Part shown: positions 1 through 8,680 of the stretch, piece after piece
How positions within the stretch are numbered: the first letter of the stretch is position 1
How the letters are laid out: every line of letters begins with the position of its first letter
NCBI RefSeq assembly: GCF_014212055.1
Contig: NZ_JACJVO010000009.1
Span: 124,001 to 188,000 of the forward strand
Source: Cohnella zeiphila
GTDB taxonomy: Bacteria > Bacillota > Bacilli > Paenibacillales > Paenibacillaceae
Direction: 5' to 3'
DNA length: 64,000 nt
Notes under the pieces: model-generated
Seen by the model: the letters and a program-made list of their open reading frames with translations, nothing else
Told to the model about the DNA's origin: nothing
Databases searched by the model: none
Program-made: the position numbers and the translations under genes

Positions 1-1
1 G

Positions 2-1270
2 ACGATCGGCGGCATTCCCCTTCCGCCCGAGCTGTCGGAACGCAGTCGGCTCGGCATCGAGCGAGCCCGGAGCGAACGGAGGCGCGGCCGTTCCCGGCGG
101 TGGTACGCGGCGACGGCGGCGGTCGTGCTCGGGCTGGCGCTCTTCACCTTGGCGTTGACCGACGCCCAAGTGCGCGCGGCGATCCAGAAGGCGCTGCAGT
201 TCGTACCGGGCATCGGCGTGATGGACGACGGCCGGGATCAAGACGCCGGGGCGGACAGGCTCGTCCTCGCCGAGCCGATTCGCCTGCAATTCGGCGAAGG
301 AGAGTTCGTCATCACGGGAATGTCGGTCGACGACCAGATGACGTACCTTACTTTTACGGAGAAGAACGCCCGGATTCCGCAAAGCGTCCGGATTACGAAT
401 GAAAAAGGCGAAAGCTTCGACGTTTCGATCTCCATGTATGCAGGATCGAGTACGGAGAAGACCGGCTCCTATTGGCACAAGGGGAAGCTGGACATCGGGA
501 GAACGGCGACGCTCGTATTCGACGCTTATCCGGATACCGTCGTTCCTCTGAAGCTCACGCCGGCCCCGAACTACCGCAGCTACGAGGAGATGGGGCCGAC
601 CCAATCGCAAGGCGGCGTAAGCGTCACCGCCGTCGCGTCGCGCGTCGGCGACCGGGCGAGAATCACGCTTGTGACTCCGTCTTCTCAGGATTACTACGTC
701 GACGATTATATGGTTGGCTCCGCCATTCGCCCGGGACGCCAGCTGACGGTCGCCGACGATACCGGCAAGACGCTGGCGATCGAGCCGGAGCGGGGGACCG
801 GGGCTCCGCTCCGCACGTTTTATTTTCCGCTCTTCGATGACGGAAGCGACCGAACTTATCGGATCACGGTGCCGGAGATTGAAGTAAGCTACCCGATCCC
901 AACGGCGCGTTTGCGCCTACCTATTCCGGCCCAAGGCAGCCTGGAGATCGGTCAAACGGTCGAACTGGCCGGCTTCCCTATCACCGTAACCCGGGTTGAA
1001 CGGACGGATACCACGACGCTGAGGGTCTACGTCGACTTGCACTTCGACGAGAACGACGAGCGCTCGCTGCGGGACTTCCGTCTGGACGGCATCGGCTCTA
1101 TGGCGAAAATGAACGAGACGACGTGGGCGACGGAATTTTTCGAGTTCGAGATCGACCCGGGCGACAAGAAGGCAGAAGTCACGCTCTCGGACGCCGAGGC
1201 GATCGTTCGGGGACCGTGGACGTTCACTCTTGGAGCTAAAAATTTTTCGCAGACTCCTCCTTCTCCGTAA
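2..1270 (+). CDS. DUF4179-like anti-sigma/membrane protein, C-terminal part (5' end outside window)
   Basis: The frame is open from base 2, so the start lies upstream. The GTG at 125 is internal to the membrane helix. Seen: a short cytoplasmic stretch with IPLPPELSERSRLGIERA followed by Arg-rich residues, one transmembrane segment (about 95-165), then roughly 360 extracellular residues of beta-rich sequence. This layout resembles DUF4179/anti-ECF-sigma proteins that hold a sigma factor at the membrane, a family-level resemblance only. A matching sigma-factor gene would be expected just upstream, outside the window. A strong terminator follows the stop. Confidence 0.6.
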   Translation, partial: TIGGIPLPPELSERSRLGIERARSERRRGRSRRWYAATAAVVLGLALFTLALTDAQVRAAIQKALQFVPGIGVMDDGRDQDAGADRLVLAEPIRLQFGEGEFVITGMSVDDQMTYLTFTEKNARIPQSVRITNEKGESFDVSISMYAGSSTEKTGSYWHKGKLDIGRTATLVFDAYPDTVVPLKLTPAPNYRSYEEMGPTQSQGGVSVTAVASRVGDRARITLVTPSSQDYYVDDYMVGSAIRPGRQLTVADDTGKTLAIEPERGTGAPLRTFYFPLFDDGSDRTYRITVPEIEVSYPIPTARLRLPIPAQGSLEIGQTVELAGFPITVTRVERTDTTTLRVYVDLHFDENDERSLRDFRLDGIGSMAKMNETTWATEFFEFEIDPGDKKAEVTLSDAEAIVRGPWTFTLGAKNFSQTPPSP

Positions 1271-1283
1271 ATTCACGCTCAAC

Positions 1284-1320
1284 AAGCGCCGCAACGGAAC
1301 CTTCGCCTTGCGGCGCTTTT
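1284..1320 (+). terminator. Rho-independent terminator
   Basis: Perfect 11-bp stem (1284-1294 with 1308-1318) followed by a T run. It ends the anti-sigma-like transcript before the Fur box. Confidence 0.85.
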
Positions 1321-1344
1321 GAATGTCGGAGCTGCATCGTCACT

Positions 1345-1379
1345 TTATAATTGATAATGATAACCATTATCAATTATAA
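1345..1379. promoter_or_regulatory. Fur box in a perfect 15-bp-arm palindrome
   Basis: Bases 1353-1371 read GATAATGATAACCATTATC, one mismatch from the classical 19-bp Fur consensus. They sit inside a larger palindrome with perfect 15-bp arms (1345-1359 and 1365-1379). It lies 29 bp before the start of the ferredoxin-NADP reductase gene, so iron-repressed transcription of that gene is the natural inference. Confidence 0.88.
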
Positions 1380-1407
1380 CGAAGCTGACAAATAACGCGG
1401 AGGAGAG

Positions 1408-2427
1408 ATGGACGTGGAGCGAGAAACGGACATTTTCGACGTAACGATTATCGGCGGCGGGCCGGTCGGCTTGTTTTCCGCTTTTTATTGCGGCATGAGG
1501 GAGCTCAAAACGAAGGTGATCGAGAGCGCCGCCGAGCTGGGCGGCAAGGTGGCGTTCTATCCCGACAAGGTGCTGCACGACATCGGCGGGGTGGCGGCCG
1601 TCACCGGCGCCGGGCTGATCGGGCAGGTCGTTCGGCAGGGCACGATGTTCGGGCCGGACATCGTGCTGGGGCAGCGGGTAGAAGGACTTCGGCGCCGGGA
1701 GGACGGCATATTCGAGCTCGTCTGCGCGGGCGGAGAGACGCATTGGACGCGCACGGTCATTCTGGCGATCGGCAACGGGGTGTTCGTGCCCCGGAAGCTG
1801 GAGCAGCCGGGAGCCGAGCGCTTCGAAGGGGTCAACCTTCATTATTCGGTAGACAGCCTGGACCGTTTCCGCGACCGGAACGTGCTCATCTCCGGCGGCG
1901 GAAATTCGGCGATCGATTGGGCGAACACGATCGAACCGATCGCCGCGAAGCTGACGGTCGTCCATCGCCGGACCCAGTTCGCCGGGCACGAGAGCGGCGT
2001 GACGAAGCTGTTGAACTCATCCGCCGCCGTGATGACTCCCTACTGGCTGAAGGAAGTGCACGGAGACGGGGGGCGCGTGCGGCGCGCGATCGTCGAGCAG
2101 ACGGAGACCGGCGAGACGTTCGAGATGGAGGTCGACGAGGTGCTCGTCAACCACGGCATCCGAGGCGATCTCGGCGGTCTGGCGAACTGGGGGCTTGCGT
2201 TCGAGGAGGAACGAATCGTCGTGGACGCCCGCATGGAGACGAATATCCCCGGGATTTTCGCGGCGGGCGACGTGACGAGCCATCCGGGCAAGCTGAAGCT
2301 GATCGCCGGCGGCTTCATGGAAGGACCGATGGCGGTGAACAGCGCGAAAGCGTATCTGGACCCGGACCGCAAGGTGGAGCAGATCTACTCCACCCATCAC
2401 GAGAAGCTGATCGCCATGCGCCGGTAG
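1408..2427 (+). CDS. Ferredoxin-NADP(+) reductase, thioredoxin-reductase-like (YumC type)
   Basis: A 339-residue flavoprotein expected to transfer electrons between NADPH and ferredoxin or flavodoxin in the cytoplasm. It has an FAD-binding GGGPVG at residues 16-21, an NADPH-binding ISGGGNSAID at 161-170, and the C-terminal FAD motif AAGDV at 285-289. The redox CxxC of thioredoxin reductases is absent, which separates it from TrxB and fits the YumC/type-2 FNR group. ATG 1408 is preceded by GGAGGAGAG. It appears monocistronic and sits behind a Fur box, consistent with supplying electrons for siderophore or heme iron release. That last role is inference. Confidence 0.88.
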   Translation: MDVERETDIFDVTIIGGGPVGLFSAFYCGMRELKTKVIESAAELGGKVAFYPDKVLHDIGGVAAVTGAGLIGQVVRQGTMFGPDIVLGQRVEGLRRREDGIFELVCAGGETHWTRTVILAIGNGVFVPRKLEQPGAERFEGVNLHYSVDSLDRFRDRNVLISGGGNSAIDWANTIEPIAAKLTVVHRRTQFAGHESGVTKLLNSSAAVMTPYWLKEVHGDGGRVRRAIVEQTETGETFEMEVDEVLVNHGIRGDLGGLANWGLAFEEERIVVDARMETNIPGIFAAGDVTSHPGKLKLIAGGFMEGPMAVNSAKAYLDPDRKVEQIYSTHHEKLIAMRR

Positions 2428-2482
2428 CAAGCTCAAACATGAACCGAAACGATCCAGCGCTCCCCGCTTGTTCCTGATCGGC

Positions 2483-3574
2483 CTATTCGTCCGCATAGCC
2501 GACCAGCTCGGCAAAGCCTCTTCCCCGGATAGGAGAGATCGCTCCGCCGGCGGACCGGCTCTCGCCGGCCGCGGCGCAGGCGCCTTCCCAGATGGCTTGG
2601 ATCGGCCCCGGGATCGGAATCTCTTGATGGGGCATCAGCGGCGCGACGCGAAGCGCAAGGCCGAAGTCCGGCACGGCGAGCCGCCACTCGGCCGGATAAC
2701 GGAAGCCGGAGTAAAGGCTCTTCCAAGAGCCGGACGATCGAATCTCGACCCGGTCCGATGTCCGGACGTCCCCGTCCTCCAGGATCAGCTTCGCGACGGG
2801 GGCCGCGGCTCCCGCGGAGTTCGTCCGCCGCAGCCGGCTGACGATCAGCTCGCGTCCGTCCTCGAGCTGCAGACCGAACCAGTCCCATCCGCGGCCCCGC
2901 AGCAAATCGTAATTTTGCCCCCATTGGCGGTCGAACCAGCCTTCTCCCCTCAGCGTCTCCGCTTCTCCGTCCGGGCCCCGCAGTTCCCCGTACACCTGAT
3001 TCCGGGTGACGGAATAATACTTCAGCCCATTCAGGCTGCCTTCCTCGTCGACGGAGGATACCGGCTTCGCGGGGAGAAAGCGGAGGTCGACGCGGCGGGT
3101 CTTATCGGCAATCCGGACGTCGAAACCGGCCGAAGGGTCGTCCGGGAACGTCATTCCGCTGTCTCCATAAGCCAGCCGGCTAGGACCGGACGTGACGGAG
3201 GCGCGATCCATGAGAAGGTGAGGCGGAGGAACGCTGCCTTGAAGCAGGCTCATATATTGGCTCCACGTTTTCCGGTCGCCGGGCTTCATTACGAAATACA
3301 GGGGCAGGTAAAAGCCGGCCATCTGGTAGGCCAGCGTTCGGTCCAAGGACGATCTCGGCTCATAGCGGTCTTCGTCCAGGCGGATAAAGGAATGGATCAG
3401 GTAATGGCCCTTGACGACCGGGAGCTCGCCGACGCGAAAAAAAGACGCGACCAGCGCGTACTTCTTCCCGCCGTTCCCCGTCAGGAAGGCATAGGCGTAC
3501 CACCATTCCAAATTCGCGGCGGGGCGGCCTTCGGCGATTTCTCCCAGCTTCGGCATGCTTCTCGTAACGTTCAT
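2483..3574 (-). CDS. Lipocalin-like AttH/CrtC-family protein (carotenoid 1,2-hydratase-like fold)
   Basis: About 363 residues. It shows the EWWY signature near residues 23-26 and a GEGWFDRQWG motif near the middle, both typical of the AttH/CrtC lipocalin-like family (hydratases and lipid- or polyketide-modifying proteins). No carotenoid genes are nearby, so the substrate is unknown. The start is taken at ATG 3574. A GTG at 3589 overlaps the AGGTG ribosome site and is less likely. It lies 77 bp downstream of the histidine kinase gene on the same strand and could be co-transcribed with it. No signal peptide is evident. Confidence 0.65.
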   Translation of the reverse strand: MNVTRSMPKLGEIAEGRPAANLEWWYAYAFLTGNGGKKYALVASFFRVGELPVVKGHYLIHSFIRLDEDRYEPRSSLDRTLAYQMAGFYLPLYFVMKPGDRKTWSQYMSLLQGSVPPPHLLMDRASVTSGPSRLAYGDSGMTFPDDPSAGFDVRIADKTRRVDLRFLPAKPVSSVDEEGSLNGLKYYSVTRNQVYGELRGPDGEAETLRGEGWFDRQWGQNYDLLRGRGWDWFGLQLEDGRELIVSRLRRTNSAGAAAPVAKLILEDGDVRTSDRVEIRSSGSWKSLYSGFRYPAEWRLAVPDFGLALRVAPLMPHQEIPIPGPIQAIWEGACAAAGESRSAGGAISPIRGRGFAELVGYADE

Positions 3575-3651
3575 TCGCGCGACACGCACCTATCGTTTTC
3601 TACAAGGTATGTGCCTGACGCGGGAAGGGCATCTTGTTTAATCGCGAGAGA

Positions 3652-4800
3652 TCATGAGGGCTCCGGCGTCCCGTCCGAACGGGGGAGCAGCGTCGTGATG
3701 CTGAAGCCGTTCGTGCCGTCGGCGATAACGGTTCCGCCGGCCGAAGCCGACCGCTCCTCCATGCCGATGATGCCCAATCCTTTGACGATCTTGGGCGCGC
3801 CGCGGCCGTTGTCGGCGACGACCGACTTGATGAACCGGTTGAGCACCCGAACCTCGATGTCGATGGCGGTCGCTTTCGAATATTTGAGCGAATTGGTGAC
3901 CGCTTCGGTCGCGTTCTCCTGGATGATCCGCCATTGAATCGGCGTGATGACGTCCAGGTCTCCCGCGTGCGTGACCGTCGCCGTGACGGAGCCGCCGTGC
4001 CGGGCCGACAGCTCGTCCGCCAGCAGCCGCAGACGATGGATGCCGAGCTCCTCCGCCTTGGGCTTCATGTCCTTAAGCGTCAATCGGATTCGTTCCAGCC
4101 CGTCCTGGGAAATGGAGATGGCGTTGCCGAGCAGCTCCGCCGCCTTGTCCGGTTTCAGGCCGAGCAGCGTACGGGCGGCCTCCATCTGGATGAGCGCCCC
4201 GGCCATCGAATGGCCGATCTCGTCGTGAATGCGCTGCGAAAGGCGGTTCCTTTCCTCCAGCTTGATCGTATACTCGGACTGCCGGATATATTCTTCGTTC
4301 TCGTTCAGCGACCGGGCGAGCCTCTGCAGCTCCTCTCTCGATTTTTCCAATTCGTTCTCCAGCCGCTCCGCCTTGCCTCCCTGCTCCCGCAAGCCCGCGT
4401 GAAGCAGGAAGCTGAACAGCGCGGCAAGGCCGTAGACGGGAACGAACCCGCGAGGGACGACCGCAAGCGGCAGCAGCATCGGAAGCAGCTCCCACCCCCG
4501 CTTGAAGCCTGCCAGCCGGAACGATTCGCACAGTTGAACCGGAAGGAGCAGGTAGAAAAGCGGACTCAATTGCTCGCCGCAATAGACGACGAACGCGGCG
4601 GATACGGCCATTAGCGCCAGTCGCGGACGTTTGCCTTTAAAGATCGGGATGGCGACGTTCAGGCACAGATAAACGAGATAAGCGAGCACGTCCCAAGGCG
4701 TCGCCTTGGCGTTCATGAAATAAGATGCGGCAATCAGGTAGAAAAGCAGGCTGGCCTTGTTGCCGAGCGTCCAGATGTCGATCGCGCCGATCTTATTCAT
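3652..4800 (-). CDS. Sensor histidine kinase, DesK/LiaS (HisKA_3) type
   Basis: A 382-residue membrane kinase. Several hydrophobic segments fill residues 15-135, a coiled coil follows (about 140-185), then the phosphoacceptor motif HDEIGHSM with His192, and a C-terminal ATPase domain with NGRGAP and GLGIIGM. There is no periplasmic sensor domain, so it probably senses the membrane, as in the intramembrane-sensing and DesK groups. ATG 4800 overlaps the end of the response-regulator gene by 8 bp, so the pair is translationally coupled. The natural ligand cannot be told from sequence. Confidence 0.88.
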   Translation of the reverse strand: MNKIGAIDIWTLGNKASLLFYLIAASYFMNAKATPWDVLAYLVYLCLNVAIPIFKGKRPRLALMAVSAAFVVYCGEQLSPLFYLLLPVQLCESFRLAGFKRGWELLPMLLPLAVVPRGFVPVYGLAALFSFLLHAGLREQGGKAERLENELEKSREELQRLARSLNENEEYIRQSEYTIKLEERNRLSQRIHDEIGHSMAGALIQMEAARTLLGLKPDKAAELLGNAISISQDGLERIRLTLKDMKPKAEELGIHRLRLLADELSARHGGSVTATVTHAGDLDVITPIQWRIIQENATEAVTNSLKYSKATAIDIEVRVLNRFIKSVVADNGRGAPKIVKGLGIIGMEERSASAGGTVIADGTNGFSITTLLPRSDGTPEPS

Positions 4801-5473
4801 CGTCGGAGAGCTTCACTTCGCCCGTCAAATAATAAATGGCAATCTGCGTACGGTGCTCCAGGCCGGTCTTGTTCAGGATGGAGGTAATATAGTTCGCCGT
4901 CGTGCCTTCGGAGATGAACAGCCGCTTCGCGATCTCCTTGTTGGATAGCCCCTTCGCGATCAGCGACATGATCTCGAGCTCGCGTTCGGTGAACGAACCT
5001 CGATCGATCCGGTCCGAGCCGGCGGCGGACGGCGCGGACGGCGCCGGGGACGCCGAGCTTGCCAGGTTCGACTTGATCTTGTCCAGGACAATATCCTGGA
5101 GGATGCGATGGCCGTTGTAGATGCTGCGGATCGCGTCGCGGATTCGTTCAGGGTCGTTGTTCTTCAGCAGGTAGCCCATCGCTCCGGATTTGACGGCGTC
5201 GAGCACGTATTCGTCGTCGTCGAACGTCGTCAGAATGAGCGGCTTGGCGAGCTCTTCCATGGCGATCAGGCGAGTCGCCTCCACGCCGTTCATGTTCGGC
5301 ATCCGGACGTCGAGCATGGCGACGTCGACCGGATGGCTTCGGCAATATTCCACTGCCTGGGCCCCGTCCTCCACGGTGGCGACGACTTCGAATTCCTCGA
5401 AGCTGGACAATATGATTTTCATGCCTTCGCGAATGAACGAATTGTCGTCCGCAATCAACACTTTGATTTTCAA
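4793..5473 (-). CDS. Response regulator, NarL/FixJ (LuxR-HTH) family
   Basis: A 226-residue regulator with a receiver domain (acidic pair ADD at 8-10, phosphoacceptor Asp55 in MLDVRMP, Lys in LLKNN) and a C-terminal LuxR-type helix-turn-helix beginning FTERELEIMSLIAKG. The start is TTG 5473, giving LKIKVLIADD. A GGGAGG lies 6 bp upstream, while no upstream ATG fits. A short Ala/Pro/Ser-rich linker joins the domains. It is the partner of the kinase encoded immediately downstream. Its targets are unknown, and the neighbouring lipocalin-like gene is one candidate. Confidence 0.9.
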   Translation of the reverse strand: MKIKVLIADDNSFIREGMKIILSSFEEFEVVATVEDGAQAVEYCRSHPVDVAMLDVRMPNMNGVEATRLIAMEELAKPLILTTFDDDEYVLDAVKSGAMGYLLKNNDPERIRDAIRSIYNGHRILQDIVLDKIKSNLASSASPAPSAPSAAGSDRIDRGSFTERELEIMSLIAKGLSNKEIAKRLFISEGTTANYITSILNKTGLEHRTQIAIYYLTGEVKLSDDE

Positions 5474-5562
5474 AGGCGGCCTCCCGGATCTGGTTTTACA
5501 ACAAGAATATACCATTCTCCGCGGATTCGCCAGACGGAAGCGCCCGTTCGCGCCGCAAGGAG

Positions 5563-5591
5563 TTGACATCTCCATTCAATAAAACTACAAT
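5563..5591 (+). promoter_or_regulatory. Near-consensus sigma-A promoter of the Rrf2 gene
   Basis: TTGACA (5563-5568) and TACAAT (5586-5591) with a 17-bp spacer. The start codon is only 28 bp beyond the -10. An 11-bp sequence (5594-5604) just downstream recurs inverted before the MFS gene and may be the repressor's own operator. Confidence 0.8.
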
Positions 5592-5618
5592 GGTTTCATT
5601 GCAAAGGAGGTGTCGCTC

Positions 5619-6083
5619 ATGGCCGTCGTCAGCCGCTACACGCTGGCGCTTCACATCTTATCGTGGCTTGCTTTCAGAGCGGAGAAGAAGGATGAATTTC
5701 TCCCTTCGGACCGCATCGCGAACAGCGTCAATACGAGCCCGGTCTTTCTTCGCCGGATTCTCGGGCAGCTCGCCAAGGCCGGCCTGGTGCTCGTTCAGCA
5801 CGGCGGGACGGGAGCGGGCTGGAAGCTGGCGCGCAAGGCGGAAGAGATCAGCCTTCTGGACGTCTACGAGGCGGTCGTGCCGACTCCTCTGTTCGAGCTT
5901 CACCACTCGCAGCCGAATCCGAAATGCCTGGTGGGCAAAGGCATTCAACCGGCGCTGCGGGACATCTACGAGGAGAGCGAAGTCGCGATGAAGCAGCGCC
6001 TGGCGGGAACCTCGATCGCCGAGCTGGTCACCTCGTCGTTGGCGTACGGCAGCGCCCAAGCGGAACCGGGCTTCGAGCATTAA
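5619..6083 (+). CDS. Rrf2-family (YwnA-like) transcriptional repressor
   Basis: A 154-residue Rrf2/BadM winged-helix protein: the HTH region spans roughly residues 25-65 with the typical TSPVFLRRILGQLAKAGLV recognition stretch. It has one cysteine only, so it lacks the three-cysteine iron-sulfur cluster set of IscR/NsrR and resembles YwnA or redox/electrophile sensors instead. ATG 5619 follows AAAGGAGG by 8 bp. It is transcribed toward the MFS exporter gene, which suggests it controls that pump. That link is inference from context. Confidence 0.85.
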   Translation: MAVVSRYTLALHILSWLAFRAEKKDEFLPSDRIANSVNTSPVFLRRILGQLAKAGLVLVQHGGTGAGWKLARKAEEISLLDVYEAVVPTPLFELHHSQPNPKCLVGKGIQPALRDIYEESEVAMKQRLAGTSIAELVTSSLAYGSAQAEPGFEH

Positions 6084-6140
6084 CCGGCATCCCTTTCGCT
6101 CAGGAGCTCGTCCGATTTCGATATTCACCAATGATACTGA

Positions 6141-6317
6141 ATCGGTTGTGATGACCGGGGCAAACAATTCGAAGGGGATCAGGAAGTACATCAGCACACG
6201 TTTTTTGTCGGGTTCAATGTTACTGATGTGGTTGCAATGAAATGCCTGAAGGAGCTCCGGGAAATAGCCGCCAGCTCTTCGCGTATACCATTGAACGACG
6301 TGCGACAATCAATGTAA
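6141..6317 (+). pseudogene. Possible gene remnant, 58 open codons without a start
   Basis: Between the Rrf2 and MFS genes one frame is open from 6141 to a TAA at 6315-6317 and reads like protein (for example HTFFVGFNVTDVVAMKCLK). It has no start codon or ribosome site and its base composition is lower in GC than both neighbours. It may be a decayed C-terminus of an oxidoreductase-type gene; the family was not recognised. It could also be chance. Confidence 0.25.
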
Positions 6318-6329
6318 CTGAAATAGTTA
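6315..6329. promoter_or_regulatory. TAACT-N5-AGTTA dyad before the MFS gene
   Basis: TAACTGAAATAGTTA is a perfect 5-bp-arm dyad 30 bp before the MFS start. Position and symmetry suit an operator for a small winged-helix regulator. No factor is proven. Confidence 0.4.
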
Positions 6330-6358
6330 TATTCAAATGGTAGAGAGGGGTTTTTCGG

Positions 6359-7600
6359 GTGAATCAACGGATTTTCTGGCTGGCGCTCGGGTCGTTCGCC
6401 GTCGGGATGGAAGGGTTTATGATCGGAGGGCTGCTTCCGACACTGGCTGATGCCCTGCATGTGACACTCGCCGTTGCGGGGCAGTTGGTCACCGTGTTCT
6501 CGCTTGTTTATGCCGTCGCCTCGCCGCTGCTGACGTCGCTGACCGGAGCGATGGAGCGAAGAAAGCTGATGTTCGCTTCGCTGGCGCTCGTGGCGGTCGG
6601 CAATGTGCTCTGCGGCTTCGCCTCGTCTTACGGGCTGATGCTGGCCGGGCGAATTATCGCGGCGCTTGGGGCCAGTATATTTTCGCCGACGGCGGTCGCG
6701 GTCGCTTCCGCCGTCAGCGCTCCCGAGAAGCGGGGACGCGCGCTGTCTACCGTCATCTCCGGCCAGACGGTCTCGCTGATCCTGGGCGTGCCGTTCGGCA
6801 CTTGGATCGCGCTGACTTTCGACTGGCGGGCGACATTCTGGATCGTCGGCGGCGTGGCGCTGGTCGCCGCCATCGTCATCCGCTTGCTCTTCCCTGCCGT
6901 GCCGGCCGCCGGTTCGATCGGCCTGAAGGAACGGCTCTCGCCGCTGAAACGCCCCGAACTGCTCTCCTCGCTGATGATCACGATGGTGTGGGCGATCGGC
7001 ATCTTTTCCCTCTTCACGTACGTGTCCGATTTGTTCGCCGGCTATGGGGCCGGAGGACGCGCGATCAGCTTTGTCCTGTTCTTCTCCGGCGTCGCAAGCT
7101 TCATCGGCGTACGGGCGGGCGGTGTAGCGGCGGACCGGATCGGATCCGCCCGGGCCATCCCGATTGCGCTCTCGATGCTGACGCTTGCTCTCGCGCTGCT
7201 GGCGGCGCTGTTCGGGTTGGCGGGGCGTCCGGGCGTTCTGGCCGCTGCCGTGGCGAGCCTCGCGCTGTACAGCTTGAGCGGCTATATGTTCAATCCGGCA
7301 CTGCAGCACCGGCTGATCGGCCTGGCCGGCCCGTCGGCCGGCCTGGCGCTGTCGCTGAACGCTTCTGCTATTTATTTGGGCAGTGCCCTGGGAGCTTCGA
7401 CCGGCGGGCTGGTCATCCGGTTCGATTCCGTCGGGCACCTGGGCTACTTCTCGGGCGCCATGACGGCGCTGGCGCTCGGCGTGTTCGCGGCCAGCCGGCG
7501 GCTGGAACGGCGCTCAAAGTCTCGTTCGAAGGCGCAGGAGCGGACTCTGTCCGCGGAAGGATCGGCCGCGCCGATCGGAACGATCGATAAGATTGGATAA
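6359..7600 (+). CDS. MFS drug/metabolite exporter, DHA1 type
   Basis: A 413-residue protein of the major facilitator superfamily with about 12 hydrophobic helices. The DHA1-type segment after helix 4 (AAGRIIAALGAS-like, around residue 100) and the GxxxGxPxG element VPFGTW near residue 142 are visible. It starts at GTG 6359 with an AGAGAGGGG site 8 bp upstream. Homologues (AraJ/YdhP/Cml-like) export drugs or sugars across the cytoplasmic membrane. The substrate is unknown. The Rrf2 gene upstream is the probable regulator. Confidence 0.85.
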   Translation: MNQRIFWLALGSFAVGMEGFMIGGLLPTLADALHVTLAVAGQLVTVFSLVYAVASPLLTSLTGAMERRKLMFASLALVAVGNVLCGFASSYGLMLAGRIIAALGASIFSPTAVAVASAVSAPEKRGRALSTVISGQTVSLILGVPFGTWIALTFDWRATFWIVGGVALVAAIVIRLLFPAVPAAGSIGLKERLSPLKRPELLSSLMITMVWAIGIFSLFTYVSDLFAGYGAGGRAISFVLFFSGVASFIGVRAGGVAADRIGSARAIPIALSMLTLALALLAALFGLAGRPGVLAAAVASLALYSLSGYMFNPALQHRLIGLAGPSAGLALSLNASAIYLGSALGASTGGLVIRFDSVGHLGYFSGAMTALALGVFAASRRLERRSKSRSKAQERTLSAEGSAAPIGTIDKIG

Positions 7601-7658
7601 CGCTTCGCTCTCGCTCCGGGTTACAATGATCGCAATCCGAAATGAGGGAGTGAGCCGG

Positions 7659-8657
7659 ATGCTGACCGCTGAGCAGCTGAAAGGAATTTACGTGCCGCTC
7701 GTGACGCCGTTCCGTGACGGGGGAGAGTTGGATCTGGATTCGATCGGAACGAACGCGCAGGCTGTCGCGGACGCCGGCGCCCACGGTCTTGTCGTGAACG
7801 GGACGACGGGCGAAGCCCCGACGGTGGCTTGGGAGGAGGTCGCCGTTCAGTTCCGGGAGATTCGGGAGCGGATGGCCGGCCGCTCCTCCGTTCCGATCGT
7901 GATCGGAACGGGGACGAACGACACGGCCGCCACCGCGCGCCGCACGGAGGCGGCCGGGAAGCTGGGGGCGGACGCCGCGCTCGTCGTCGTCCCGTATTAC
8001 AGCCGGCCTTCCCAGGAAGGGATCGTTGCCCATTACCGGGAAGCGGCGAGCGCGGGAGTGCCGGTTATCGCATACGAGATTCCTTCCCGCACGGGAATCC
8101 GGCTCGAGCCCGAGACGGCTCAAGCCATTCTGGAACTGGACGGCGTCATTGGAATCAAGGACAGCAGCGGCAGAACCGGGCTGATCGCGGAGCTGAAGCG
8201 GCTCGGCTGCGCCAAGCCGATCCTGTGCGGCGAGGACGCCTTCTTCTATGCGATGCTTCGGGAAGGGGCGGCCGGGGGGATTCTGGCGTCGGCGAACTGC
8301 CGGACGGCAGGATTCGCGGACGTCTGGCGCTTTGCCCTTGCCGGGCGATATCAGGAAGCGGAGGCCGCCTTCGGCCGCCTGCTTCCGATGATCCGGCTGT
8401 TGTTCCGGGAGCCGAATCCGGCCCCGTTCAAGTATGTGCTCGCGAAGCGGCGGCGCATCTCGTCGGATACGCTGCGTTTGCCGATGACTCCGGTGTCCTC
8501 CGCGCTGCGGCCGGAGCTGGACCGGCTCGCGCGGGCGCTTGATGCGGAAGAAGCGGCCGGCGCAGCCGGGGGCTTGACCGAAACTTGCGGGAATATCGGG
8601 GTTCGTTCGGGCTATACTGAAGGAATGAGCATCCAGCAGGAAGACTGCCGGTCCTAA
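7659..8657 (+). CDS. 4-hydroxy-tetrahydrodipicolinate synthase family protein (DapA-like)
   Basis: A 332-residue class I aldolase. Visible are the TTGEAP motif (49-54), the YYSRPSQEG loop, the catalytic Tyr139 in YEIPSRTG and the Schiff-base Lys167 in GIKDSSG. DapA condenses pyruvate with aspartate semialdehyde for lysine and dipicolinate. The family also contains N-acetylneuraminate and keto-sugar lyases, and Asp-Ser-Ser after the lysine departs from the usual DapA GIKEASG, so substrate is not settled. ATG 7659 follows GAGGGAG. An upstream in-frame codon overlapping the MFS stop is rejected. The last ~35 residues extend beyond the usual family end. Confidence 0.8.
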   Translation: MLTAEQLKGIYVPLVTPFRDGGELDLDSIGTNAQAVADAGAHGLVVNGTTGEAPTVAWEEVAVQFREIRERMAGRSSVPIVIGTGTNDTAATARRTEAAGKLGADAALVVVPYYSRPSQEGIVAHYREAASAGVPVIAYEIPSRTGIRLEPETAQAILELDGVIGIKDSSGRTGLIAELKRLGCAKPILCGEDAFFYAMLREGAAGGILASANCRTAGFADVWRFALAGRYQEAEAAFGRLLPMIRLLFREPNPAPFKYVLAKRRRISSDTLRLPMTPVSSALRPELDRLARALDAEEAAGAAGGLTETCGNIGVRSGYTEGMSIQQEDCRS

Positions 8658-8680
8658 GGGGCGCGGCGGTCTGTTTTTTT
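8644..8680 (+). terminator. Rho-independent terminator overlapping the dapA-like stop
   Basis: An 8-bp stem (8644-8651 with 8664-8671, one G-T pair) followed by seven T residues. Its left arm lies within the last codons of the gene. Confidence 0.7.

Noticed and set aside
5462..5575. Earlier start for the response regulator at 5575
   Set aside because: It lacks a ribosome site, adds a non-conserved basic segment and would run into the Rrf2 promoter; TTG 5473 fits the receiver domain.
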